29,893 nucleotides of DNA, from positions 1,038 through 30,930 of the forward strand of contig CAJUOD010000022.1 of assembly GCA_910587875.1 (NCBI GenBank), written 5' to 3'. The position numbers and the translations under genes are program-made. The notes under the pieces were generated by a model. The model saw only the letters and a program-made list of their open reading frames with translations. It was not told the DNA's origin and made no database searches. This document shows, in pieces, positions 21,231 through 28,223 of this stretch; positions within the stretch are counted from its first letter, which is position 1; each line of letters begins with the position of its first letter. This stretch comes from an uncultured Oscillibacter sp. (GTDB lineage Bacteria; Bacillota; Clostridia; Oscillospirales; Oscillospiraceae).

Positions 21231-22111
21231 AACGAGCGTTGTGCGTCCTGCTCCTCATCCTCCTGCCGCTGACCGGCTGCCGGCGGGAGGAGCCCGCCCG
21301 GACGGCCTATGAGCTCTACTTCCAGGAGGCGGACCTGACCTTCTCCGCCGGGGACGCCCCCTTCCGCACCGAGTCCGTGTACTTATACGACGCGGAGACC
21401 GACACCCCCCGCCGCCTGGCGGAGGCCCTGCTGAACGAGCTGTTGAAGGGCCCCGGGGACGAGACGCTGAAAAGCGCCCTCCCCGCCGGGACCTCCCTGC
21501 TCTCCCTGGAGATCAACGGGGACCGGGCCCTGGTGGACCTGTCGGCGGCCTACGCCAGCCTCTCCGGCGTGGCCCTGACCCTGGCGGACACCGCCGTGGC
21601 CATGACCCTCTCCCAGGTGCCGGAGGTCTCCTCCGTGCAGATCACCGTCCAGGGCCGGGAGCTGGCCTACCGGGAGCAGCAGGTCCTGAATCTCCGGGAC
21701 ATCCTGCTGACCCCGGAGGAGGACGTCATCAGCACCGTGGACGTGCTCCTCTACTACCTGAATCAGGAGGGCCGCCTCACGGCGGCGGAGCAGACCCTGG
21801 AGCTCTACGAGGGCGATACCCAGGTCTCCGCCGTGGCCCGCGCCCTGGAGGGCCGGCCGGAGGACAGGGACGGCCTGTTCAGCCCCCTGCCGGAGGGCTT
21901 CCAGGTGAAGTCCGTCTGGCTGGAGGAGGACATCTGCTATGTGAACCTCTCCTCCCCCCTGCTGGAGGGGCTGGAGGAGCGCGCCCTCCGGACCGCCCTC
22001 CGGGCCCTGGAGGACTCCCTCTCCTCCCTGGAGGCGGTGGAGGAGGTCCGCTTCCTGGTGGACGGCGAGTTCCGCCGGGACCTGGGGGCCTTCGACGGCG
22101 GGGAAGAGTAA
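21227..22111 (+). CDS. GerMN-domain lipoprotein
   Basis: A 294-residue lipoprotein starting with GTG in a four-base overlap with the kinase stop, after GAGGAGGGAGGAG. Signal MKRALCVLLLILLPLTGC has lipobox Cys18. Two GerMN/sporulation-germination repeats follow: one around ALLNELLKGPGDETLKSALP with VDLSAAYASLSG, and one around ARALEGRPEDRDGLFSPLPE with CYVNLSSPLLEG. GerM is needed for spore formation and germination in Bacillus, and two-component systems linked to GerMN lipoproteins (the LpqB/MtrAB type in actinobacteria) are a known theme. So it may sense or modulate the kinase; that link is inference from operon coupling. Confidence 0.88.
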   Translation: MKRALCVLLLILLPLTGCRREEPARTAYELYFQEADLTFSAGDAPFRTESVYLYDAETDTPRRLAEALLNELLKGPGDETLKSALPAGTSLLSLEINGDRALVDLSAAYASLSGVALTLADTAVAMTLSQVPEVSSVQITVQGRELAYREQQVLNLRDILLTPEEDVISTVDVLLYYLNQEGRLTAAEQTLELYEGDTQVSAVARALEGRPEDRDGLFSPLPEGFQVKSVWLEEDICYVNLSSPLLEGLEERALRTALRALEDSLSSLEAVEEVRFLVDGEFRRDLGAFDGGEE

Positions 22112-22121
22112 AATTCTGTCC

Positions 22122-22150
22122 TTGACATCCCGTTCCCGCTCCTGTACACT
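22122..22150 (+). promoter_or_regulatory. SigA promoter of the NCS2 permease
   Basis: TTGACA (22122-22127), 17 bases, TACACT (22145-22150). The leader holds a small hairpin (GGAAAAGGT with ACCTTTCC). No purine-riboswitch core was seen. Confidence 0.85.
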
Positions 22151-22221
22151 GGAAAAGGTGGACCTTTCCGGAGGCCCGCCCAGAAAGACGAAACGAAGAA
22201 ACAGGAAGGAGAACCCCCGCC

Positions 22222-23577
22222 ATGAGAACCCCCTCTGACCAGCAGGCGCTGTTCCAGATCCGAGGCATTCCCCCGCTTGGGTCCGCCGTCTCCCTGTCCC
22301 TCCAGCACCTGGTCGCTATGATCGTGGGCTGCGTCACGCCGCCCATCATCATCGCCGGAGCCATCGGCCTCAGCCAGGCGGACCGGGTGCTGCTGATCCA
22401 GGCCTCCCTGGTGATGTCCGCCGTGTGCACCCTCATCCAGCTCTACCCGGTGAACCGCTATTTCGGCTCCGGCCTGCCGGTGATCATGGGCGTCAGCTTC
22501 GCCTATGTGCCCAGCATGCAGGCCATCGCCTCCTCCGGGGGCGGCGTGGGGGCCGTCGCGGGAGCCATGATCGTGGGCGGCATCGTGGCGGTCATTGTGG
22601 GCGTGTTCGTGAAGAAGATCCGCCTCCTGTTTCCCCCGGTGATCACCGGCACGGTGGTCTTTACCATCGGCCTGTCCCTCTACCCCACGGCTATCAACTA
22701 CATGGCGGGAGGCACCGCCAATACATACGAGCTGGTGGTGGAGACCAAGCACCAGACCGAGGCCCTGGTCTACGGCTCCTGGCAGAACTGGTTAGTCGCC
22801 GCCCTGACCCTGACCATCGTCATGCTGCTGAACAACCACGGCAAAGGCATCTGCAAGCTGGCCTCCATCCTCATCGGCATGCTCTGCGGCTATGGGATCT
22901 CCATGTTCTTCGGCATGGTCTCCTTTGCCGAGGTGGGCTCCGCCGCCTGGTTCTCCCTGCCCCGGGTGATGCACTTCGGGATCACCTTCGACGCCCCCTC
23001 CTGCGTGGCCATCGGACTGCTCTTCGCCATCAACTCCATCCAGGCCATCGGGGACTTCACCGCCACCACCGTGGGCGGCCTGGACCGGGACCCCACGGAC
23101 CAGGAGCTCCAGGGCGGCATCATCGCCTACGGCTTCAGCAACATCCTGACGGCCTTCTTCGGCGGCCTGCCCACGGCCACTTACTCTCAGAACGTGGGCA
23201 TCGTCACCACCAACAAGGTGGTGAACCGGGTGGTCTTCGCCATGACCGGCGGCTTTCTGCTGCTGGCCGGCCTGTCCCCCAAATTCGCGGCAGTGCTGAC
23301 CACCATTCCCCAGTGCGTCCTGGGCGGGGCCACCATCACCGTCTTCTCCACCATCGCCATGACGGGCATGAAGCTCATCGCCTCCCAGAGCCTGACGGCC
23401 CGGAACACCACCATTGTGGGCCTGTCCGCCGCCCTGGGCGTGGGCGTATCCCAGGCCAGCGGGGCCCTGGGCCAGTTCCCGGAGGGCTTCACCATGATCT
23501 TCGGCAAGTCCCCGGTGGTCATCGCCACGCTGATGGCGGTGCTGCTGAACCTGATCCTGCCCAAAGAGAAACCATGA
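22222..23577 (+). CDS. NCS2 family xanthine/uric acid permease
   Basis: A 451-residue nucleobase transporter with about fourteen membrane segments. The first block, SLQHLVAMIVGCVTPPIIIA, is the family's TM1 signature with the conserved H, and the NAT motif begins at Q323 (QNVGIVTTNKVVNR), with Asn in place of the usual Thr at its ninth place. FAINSIQAIGDFTATTVGGL carries the substrate-binding acidic helix region. Members import xanthine, urate or uracil with H+ or Na+. The ATG follows AGGAAGGAGA; it is the first gene of a unit with the PEBP protein 15 bases downstream. Xanthine or urate is favoured by motif, not proven. Confidence 0.93.
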   Translation: MRTPSDQQALFQIRGIPPLGSAVSLSLQHLVAMIVGCVTPPIIIAGAIGLSQADRVLLIQASLVMSAVCTLIQLYPVNRYFGSGLPVIMGVSFAYVPSMQAIASSGGGVGAVAGAMIVGGIVAVIVGVFVKKIRLLFPPVITGTVVFTIGLSLYPTAINYMAGGTANTYELVVETKHQTEALVYGSWQNWLVAALTLTIVMLLNNHGKGICKLASILIGMLCGYGISMFFGMVSFAEVGSAAWFSLPRVMHFGITFDAPSCVAIGLLFAINSIQAIGDFTATTVGGLDRDPTDQELQGGIIAYGFSNILTAFFGGLPTATYSQNVGIVTTNKVVNRVVFAMTGGFLLLAGLSPKFAAVLTTIPQCVLGGATITVFSTIAMTGMKLIASQSLTARNTTIVGLSAALGVGVSQASGALGQFPEGFTMIFGKSPVVIATLMAVLLNLILPKEKP

Positions 23578-23592
23578 GAGATTGAGGTAACC

Positions 23593-24054
23593 ATGGAAAT
23601 CGAGATTCTGCGCTTCCGCTGTCCCGGCCTGGAGGACGGCGGCCGCTTTCCCCTGGAGTACACTGGCCGGGGAAAGGATTTATCCCCGGAGATCGTCCTG
23701 GAAAACCTGTCCCCCCAGGCCAAGACCCTGGCGGTGACCCTGGAGGACCTCAGCCACCCCGTGAAGGGCTTCACCCACTGGGTCATGTGGAATTTTCCCG
23801 CCCGGAAGGTCATCCCCGGAGGCATCCCCCAGCGGGACCGGCTGGAGAGCGGCGTGGTCCAGGGCATAGCCTACGGCGTCCACCGCTACGCGGGGCCCAA
23901 GCCCCCCGTCTGGTCCGTCCACTCCTACCGGCTGACGGTCTACGCCCTGGACCGGGTCCTGGGCCTGAGCTCCAACGCCCGGAAGAAGCACTTCCTCAAG
24001 GCGGCGGAGGGCCACATCCTGCAAAAGGGCAGCCTGACGGCAAAATTTGGATAA
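23593..24054 (+). CDS. YbhB/YbcL family PEBP protein
   Basis: A 153-residue phosphatidylethanolamine-binding-protein family member. It shows the fold's ligand-pocket segments: LSPEIVLENLS, VTLEDLSHPVKGFTHWVMWN (D-x-x-H-P...-H-W) and YAGPKPPVWSVHSYRLTVYA (the G-P-x-P....H-x-Y pattern). Bacterial members have no assigned reaction. It has no signal sequence. Ribosome site GAGG. It lies 15 bases after the permease and ends at a terminator, so the two share a transcript; whether they share a role is unclear. Confidence 0.9.
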   Translation: MEIEILRFRCPGLEDGGRFPLEYTGRGKDLSPEIVLENLSPQAKTLAVTLEDLSHPVKGFTHWVMWNFPARKVIPGGIPQRDRLESGVVQGIAYGVHRYAGPKPPVWSVHSYRLTVYALDRVLGLSSNARKKHFLKAAEGHILQKGSLTAKFG

Positions 24055-24060
24055 CATGCC

Positions 24061-24095
24061 GAGAACCGGGGAGGCCGCGCCTCTCCGGTTTTCTC
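24061..24095 (+). terminator. Terminator of the permease-PEBP unit
   Basis: GAGAACCGG...GGAGGC pairs with GCCTC...CCGGTTTTCTC around a CGC loop, with T-rich sequence on its right arm. Confidence 0.7.
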
Positions 24096-24104
24096 TTCCG
24101 CCAC

Positions 24105-24133
24105 TTGCGCGTTCGCCCTGTGAGTGCTATACT
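24105..24133 (+). promoter_or_regulatory. Promoter of the ATP-grasp gene
   Basis: TTGCGC (24105-24110), 17 bases, TGC-TATACT (-10 at 24128-24133). ACTTTAAAGT, a 10-bp palindrome at 24131-24140, sits at the start site and may be an operator. Confidence 0.75.
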
Positions 24134-24171
24134 TTAAAGTGTGAAATCACTTCCCGCAAAGGAGGGTCCAT

Positions 24172-25371
24172 ATGAATTTCGTCTTCATCTCCCCCAACTT
24201 CCCCGAGGCCTACCGCTGGTTCTGCGTCCGCCTGAAGGACAACGGGGTCAACGTCCTGGGCGTGGGGGACGCGCCCTACGACTTCCTCCATCCGGACCTG
24301 AAGCGGGCCCTGACGGAGTACTACCGGGTGGACAGCCTGGAGAACTACGATCAGGTCCTCCGGGCCGTGGGGTACTTCACCGGGCGCTATGGAAAGATCG
24401 ACTGGCTGGAGAGCAACAACGAGTACTGGCTGGAGCTGGACGCCCGGCTCCGGACGGACTTCCACATCACCACCGGCCCCCGGGCCCACGAGATCGAAAA
24501 GTACAAGAGCAAGCTGGCCATGAAGCAGTACTACAAACAGGCCGGCATCCCCTGCGCCCGCTGCGCCCCGGTGACGGACCTGGCCGCGGGCCTGGCCTTC
24601 GTCCGGGAGGCGGGCTATCCCGTCATTGTCAAGCCGGACAACGGCGTGGGGGCCGTGGCCACCTGGCGGCTTGAAAACGAGGAGGACCTCCGCCGCTTCT
24701 TCCAGGCCCCGCCGGAGGCCCCCTACCTCATGGAGGAGTATGTCTCCGGCTCCGTCACCACCTACGACGGCGTGTGCAATTCCAAGGGGGAGGTCCTCTT
24801 CGCCGCCAGCCACGTGACCCGGAACTCCATCATGGACATGGTGAACAAGCACGTGCCCACCTACTACTACGTGGACAGAGAGGTCCCCCCGGACGTGGAG
24901 GCGGCGGGCAAGGCCACGCTGAAGGCCTTCGGCGCGTCCAGCCGCTTCTTCCACCTGGAGTTCTTCCGCCTGACGGAGGCCAAGCCGGGCCTGGGAGAGG
25001 TGGGGGACATCGTGGCCCTGGAGGTCAACATGCGCCCCGCCGGAGGCTACACCCCGGACATGCTGGACTTCGGCCAGAGCGTGGACGTGTACCAGATCTG
25101 GGCGGACATGGTGGCCTTTGACGAGCTGCGCCACACCTACATCGGCCCCCACCGCTACTGCGTCTACGCCGGGCGGCGGGACGAGGTGCGCTACGCCGTC
25201 TCCCTGGGCCAGCTGGAGGCCCGCTGCGGCGACCGGGCCCGGCTCTTCACCCGGATGCCCGACGCCCTGGCGGGCACCATGGGCAACCAGGTAGCCATTG
25301 CCTGCTTCGATACCATGGAGGAGGTGGACCTCTTTGTCAAGGCGGCCTTCCGCCTCCGGGACGAGGGATGA
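24172..25371 (+). CDS. ATP-grasp domain ligase of unknown substrate
   Basis: A 399-residue ATP-grasp enzyme. Residues 1-100 form a PreATP-grasp-like Rossmann region (MNFVFISPNFPEAYRWFCVR). The ATP-binding lobe has VIVKPDNGVGAVATW with K154 and the adenine-side EEYVSGS. The Mg-binding residues are near HLEF (261-264) and E284/N286 in ALEVNMRPAGGY. Relatives form a carboxylate-amine bond through an acyl phosphate (carnosine synthase, BacD and carbamoyl-phosphate synthetase types). The C-terminal 100 residues are not recognised. It stands alone with its own promoter and terminator; no partner gene suggests the acceptor. Ribosome site AAAGGAGGG. Confidence 0.85.
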   Translation: MNFVFISPNFPEAYRWFCVRLKDNGVNVLGVGDAPYDFLHPDLKRALTEYYRVDSLENYDQVLRAVGYFTGRYGKIDWLESNNEYWLELDARLRTDFHITTGPRAHEIEKYKSKLAMKQYYKQAGIPCARCAPVTDLAAGLAFVREAGYPVIVKPDNGVGAVATWRLENEEDLRRFFQAPPEAPYLMEEYVSGSVTTYDGVCNSKGEVLFAASHVTRNSIMDMVNKHVPTYYYVDREVPPDVEAAGKATLKAFGASSRFFHLEFFRLTEAKPGLGEVGDIVALEVNMRPAGGYTPDMLDFGQSVDVYQIWADMVAFDELRHTYIGPHRYCVYAGRRDEVRYAVSLGQLEARCGDRARLFTRMPDALAGTMGNQVAIACFDTMEEVDLFVKAAFRLRDEG

Positions 25372-25379
25372 ATCGCCAA

Positions 25380-25407
25380 GGGGCGGCCCGCTGGGCCGCC
25401 CCTTTCT
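25380..25407 (+). terminator. Terminator of the ATP-grasp gene
   Basis: GGGGCGGCCC (25380-25389) pairs perfectly with GGGCCGCCCC (25393-25402) and is followed by TTTCT. Confidence 0.88.
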
Positions 25408-25434
25408 CATGGGAAAAATTTTTTCTCAAACCCG

Positions 25435-25462
25435 GGAACCTTTTTCCCCGCCCCGCCGTCTA
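25435..25462 (+). promoter_or_regulatory. ECF-sigma-type promoter
   Basis: GGAACC (25435-25440), 16 bases, CGTCTA (25457-25462). This fits the general ECF pattern (GGAAC about 16 bases from CGTC) and not SigA. An A/T-rich block (AAAAATTTTTTCT) lies just upstream as a possible UP element. Confidence 0.65.
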
Positions 25463-25510
25463 CCTATCTGAAGCGATTCACAAGACCACTTTGACACAAG
25501 GAGATTGAAC

Positions 25511-26110
25511 ATGAAAAAGAAGCTGCTCGCGCTGACCCTGGCGCTGGCCCTCGCCCTGTCCCTGGCCGCCTGCGGCGGCGGAACCGACGCCCCCGCCCAG
25601 AACGGCGGGACCGGCGCCCCGGAGGTCAGCGCCCCCGAAGACGGCGGAACCGGCGCCCCCGAGCCCGGCGCTCCCGCCGAACCCGAGGCGGACGTGGACC
25701 TCACCGCCTTCTATGCCTCCCTGACCGAGGGGGACACCTGGCCCGCCCTCATGAGCCTGACGGAGGACGAGACCATGACGGAGCTGCTGGACAGCTACTA
25801 CCCCGGCCTGTCGGAGATTTCCACCAAGCAGTGCGGGGTCTACATCGCCGCCATCTCCGCCGCCGTGGGCGAAATCGCCCTGGTGGAGGTGGAGAACGCC
25901 GCCGACGTCCAGGCGGTGGAGGACGTCTTCCAGGCCCGGATCGACTACCAGGTGGGGGACGACGCAAACCCCGGCGGGGCCTGGTATCCCGAGACCATCG
26001 AGGGCTGGAAGACCAGCTCCCACATCGTCAGCCGCGGCAATTACGTGATGCTGGCGGTGGGCGACGCGGCGGAGGCCGCCGTGGAGAGCTTTGAGGCGCT
26101 GTTTGCGTAA
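25511..26110 (+). CDS. DUF4358-like lipoprotein
   Basis: A 199-residue lipoprotein. The signal MKKKLLALTLALALALSLAA is followed by lipobox Cys21. Then comes a low-complexity linker with repeated GGTGAPE units (about 23-60), and a compact alpha/beta domain containing ISTKQCGVYIAAISAAVGEI, ALVEVENAADVQAVEDVFQA and SRGNYVMLAVGDAAEAAVES, which from memory matches DUF4358, a family without a known function in gut Clostridia. Two in-frame codons precede it (TTG start possible), but AAGGAG is placed for the ATG at 25511. Its promoter is of the ECF type, so it is probably part of an envelope-stress regulon. Confidence 0.82.
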   Translation: MKKKLLALTLALALALSLAACGGGTDAPAQNGGTGAPEVSAPEDGGTGAPEPGAPAEPEADVDLTAFYASLTEGDTWPALMSLTEDETMTELLDSYYPGLSEISTKQCGVYIAAISAAVGEIALVEVENAADVQAVEDVFQARIDYQVGDDANPGGAWYPETIEGWKTSSHIVSRGNYVMLAVGDAAEAAVESFEALFA

Positions 26111-26126
26111 CGCGTGTCCAGAGGAA

Positions 26127-26159
26127 AGAGCGGGAGTGAAATCACTCCCGCTCTTTTTG
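26127..26159. terminator. Terminator of the lipoprotein gene, overlapping a convergent stop codon
   Basis: A perfect 13-bp stem: AGAGCGGGAGTGA (26127-26139) with TCACTCCCGCTCT (26142-26154), AA loop, then TTTTT on the plus strand. The right arm holds the stop codon of the minus-strand regulator gene. Confidence 0.92.
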
Positions 26160-26345
26160 TTCCTCCTCGTCCTCCGCCAGATTCTCCAGGGCCACCCGGA
26201 CGGCCTCCACCACAAAGGCCGTGAAGGTGCAGTCCTTGCCCCGGATCGCCTCCTCCACCTGCTCGATGACCTCCGTCGGAAAGCGGATGGATTTTGTAGC
26301 GGAGACGGGAACCTTAGGAACGTTGGGAATTTTGAATTTTCTCAT
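26142..26345 (-). CDS. Ribbon-helix-helix DNA-binding protein
   Basis: A 67-residue protein of the Arc/MetJ/CopG fold: a beta strand (SATKSIRFPTEV) with helix 1 (VIEQVEEAIRGK) and helix 2 (TFTAFVVEAVRVALENLAE), and a Glu-rich C-terminal tail. A short basic N-terminus (MRKFKIPNVPKVPV) precedes the strand. As a dimer it should bind short repeated operators; several GCAATA sites lie right upstream, so it is probably a self-regulating repressor that also affects the divergent microprotein gene. GGGGTG serves as a weak ribosome site. No toxin of an RHH-antitoxin pair adjoins, so an antitoxin role is not supported. Confidence 0.85.
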   Translation of the reverse strand: MRKFKIPNVPKVPVSATKSIRFPTEVIEQVEEAIRGKDCTFTAFVVEAVRVALENLAEDEEEQKERE

Positions 26346-26355
26346 AGCACACCCC

Positions 26356-26446
26356 GCAATACATTTTGTGCGAATTTCGCAATAAAATTGTATTGCAGAT
26401 TAAAGGCCGGGAATGCGTTGCTATTTTGCAATAATGCTTATTGCAA
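26356..26446. promoter_or_regulatory. Cluster of GCAATA operator-like sites
   Basis: In an AT-rich island there are: GCAATA at 26356-26361; TGCGAA-T-TTCGCA at 26369-26381; GCAATA (26379-26384) with TATTGC (26391-26396); and a perfect palindrome with 9-bp arms, TTGCAATAA (26426-26434) and TTATTGCAA (26438-26446). They lie between two divergent genes, one coding an RHH protein. Confidence 0.65.
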
Positions 26447-26535
26447 TTTGCACGATAATTCGGAATAAACTTTGGCACGCATGCCGCTTGCACATTTTGG
26501 TAAAATATGGTAGTCTATAGGGCGAGGTGATTGAA

Positions 26536-26700
26536 ATGAAAACCGTCCCGAAATACTACACCACGCTCTTCAACGCCGTGACCGACGCGCTGAAGGAGCT
26601 GGATCAGCAGAACTACGGAAACCTGAAGGATTTGCTGGTACACGGCCAGCTCCAGGCCGAGGGTGAATGCACCGCCTGGATGGAGGAAGACGACGAATAA
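26536..26700 (+). CDS. Microprotein of the 'LFNAVTD' type, 54 aa
   Basis: The ATG at 26536 follows GCGAGGTGATTGAA. The product starts MKTVPKYYTTLFNAVTDALK, continues as a charged helix (ELDQQNYGNLKDLLVHGQLQ) and ends in an acidic WMEEDDE. It is too short for usual gene callers but has good codon use, a ribosome site and its own terminator. A possible promoter is TTGCAC (26489-26494) with TAGTCT 17 bases on; the -10 is poor. Its first 20 residues match the 53-aa product at 1971-2132 in register. Function unknown. Confidence 0.8.
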   Translation: MKTVPKYYTTLFNAVTDALKELDQQNYGNLKDLLVHGQLQAEGECTAWMEEDDE

Positions 26701-26735
26701 AGAAGAGGCGGAGCCAGCGGCCCCGCCTCTTTTTG
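26701..26735. terminator. Terminator between the microprotein and the PLP enzyme
   Basis: AAGAGGCGG (26703-26711) pairs with CCGCCTCTT (26723-26731), followed by TTT on the plus strand; on the minus strand TTCTTTATTC follows, so it may serve both convergent genes. Confidence 0.85.
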
Positions 26736-26746
26736 TGTCTGTCGGA

Positions 26747-28222
26747 TTACAGGTTTTTCAGCACGCCGCTTTCCTCGTTGAAGGCGTTGATCAGCTCGTC
26801 CAGGTCCTTGGCCTGGGCGTGGACCGCGTCCCAGGTGCCCTCGGTGTCGTACCACAGGGCGTTCAGGTCGTGCATGTCCTTCCCCTGCTGCTCCACCCAG
26901 GTGTAGTATTTCAGGTGGTGGACCCGCTTCCGGTCGGCGTAGGTCAGCTCCAGCAGGTTATCCGTCTTGAGCCCCAGGATGTGGAGATGGTGGTCCAGCC
27001 GGGCCTCCTCCGCGGTGTACGCCCCGTGGAGCTCGTTCAGCTCCTGGACCCGGCTCTGGTACATGACGGCGGAGTCCGTCAGCACGGTCCCGACCACGTC
27101 CCGGCTGGTGAACTCGTAGTATTTCGCCATCTTGATGCAGCACAGCACATTGGCGATGCCGGAGATGCCCAGCCACGTCAGCTTTTCCACCAGCACGGGG
27201 TCCAGCTTGAGGGTGTTCAGCAGATAGTCCTGGCCCTCCGGGGTGTTGAACAGCCGCAGCAGCCGCTGGGAGTCCTCGTCGTCTATGGCAATCGCCATGT
27301 CCGTGTTTTTCACATTGTGAATCCAGGGGATGTGCTTGTCTCCGATGCCCTCGATCCGGTGGCCCCCGAAGCCGTTGTTCAAAATGGTGGGGCACTGGAG
27401 GGCCTCGCCCACCCCCAGCTTCAGATGGGGATAGCGCTCCTTCAGCAGGTCCCCGGCGCTCATGGTCCCGGCGGAGCCGGAGGTGAAGCAGGCGCCGGCG
27501 AAGCGCTCCCCGGGACGCTTGACGGCCTCGAACACGTCCGCCAGGGCGGTGCCGGTGACGTTGTAGTGCCAGAGGGGATTCCCCATCTCCTCAAACTGGT
27601 TGAAGATCATATACTGGGGGTCCTGCTTGAGCTCGTTGGTCTTGTCAAAAATCTCTTTCACGTTGGACTCACAGCCCGGGGTGGCAATCACTTCGGCCCC
27701 GATCTCATGGAGCCAGTCGAAGCGCTCCTGGCTCATCTCCGCCGGGAGGATGGCCACGCCCTGGGCCCCCAGGAGCTTGGAGTTGAAGGCGCCGCCCCGG
27801 CAGTAGTTGCCCGTGGAGGGCCAGACGGCCTTGTGGACGTCCACGTCGAACTGGCCCGTCACCAGCCTGGGGGCCAGGCAGCCGAAGGAGGCACCAACCT
27901 TATGGCAGCCCGTGGGGAACCACTTGCCCACCATGGCGATGATGCGGCAGGGCACGCCGGTGAGCTCCGGGGGCAGCTCAATGTAGTTGGGCACGGCCTG
28001 GAAGAGGCCCCCGGACTCTTTGGCCTCGTTCTTCCAGGTGACCCGGAAGAGGTTCAGGGGGTTCACGTCCCAGAGGCCCACGGATTTCAGCTTGTCCTGA
28101 ACCTTGCCGGGGATGGTCTCCGGGTGCTGCATCTGGGCGATGGTGGGGATGAGGATGTTGTTCTCCCGGGCCTTTTTCAGGTTGTGCTCCAGGCCCTGTC
28201 TGTTGATGGTCAGGTCGATCAT
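26747..28222 (-). CDS. PLP-dependent fold-type II lyase/synthase-like enzyme
   Basis: A 491-residue enzyme of the tryptophan-synthase-beta/cysteine-synthase fold. GKWFPTGCHKVGASFGC contains the probable Schiff-base Lys108; WPSTGNYCRGG (134-144) is the substrate-carboxylate loop; a Gly/Ser-rich TSGSAGT (about 249-255) should hold the PLP phosphate. It is longer than O-acetylserine sulfhydrylase (about 310 aa) and diaminopropionate ammonia-lyase (about 400 aa), with a C-terminal extension rich in H, D and W (YTWVEQQGKDMHDLNALWYD). Relatives in Clostridia carry 'cysteine synthase-like' labels with no proven reaction. It lies one base after the PAS regulator, opposite ygeY. AGGAGGG precedes the ATG. 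Confidence 0.88.
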   Translation of the reverse strand: MIDLTINRQGLEHNLKKARENNILIPTIAQMQHPETIPGKVQDKLKSVGLWDVNPLNLFRVTWKNEAKESGGLFQAVPNYIELPPELTGVPCRIIAMVGKWFPTGCHKVGASFGCLAPRLVTGQFDVDVHKAVWPSTGNYCRGGAFNSKLLGAQGVAILPAEMSQERFDWLHEIGAEVIATPGCESNVKEIFDKTNELKQDPQYMIFNQFEEMGNPLWHYNVTGTALADVFEAVKRPGERFAGACFTSGSAGTMSAGDLLKERYPHLKLGVGEALQCPTILNNGFGGHRIEGIGDKHIPWIHNVKNTDMAIAIDDEDSQRLLRLFNTPEGQDYLLNTLKLDPVLVEKLTWLGISGIANVLCCIKMAKYYEFTSRDVVGTVLTDSAVMYQSRVQELNELHGAYTAEEARLDHHLHILGLKTDNLLELTYADRKRVHHLKYYTWVEQQGKDMHDLNALWYDTEGTWDAVHAQAKDLDELINAFNEESGVLKNL

Positions 28223-28223
28223 G

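Noticed and set aside
22151..22221. A purine riboswitch before the NCS2 permease
   Set aside because: The leader is only about 70 bases and lacks the conserved purine-aptamer core and a terminator/antiterminator pair; only a small hairpin is visible.
24127..25410. A 427-codon open frame opposite the ATP-grasp gene
   Set aside because: The plus-strand frame has intact ATP-grasp motifs, promoter and ribosome site; the minus frame is a compositional shadow.
25604..25670. A tandem repeat from the GGTGAPE units
   Set aside because: It is the low-complexity linker of a lipoprotein, not a non-coding or CRISPR-type repeat.
26142..26700. A type II toxin-antitoxin pair (RHH antitoxin plus microprotein)
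   Set aside because: The genes are divergent and not overlapping, the RHH protein has no adjacent toxin fold, and the microprotein resembles a second copy that lacks any RHH neighbour.
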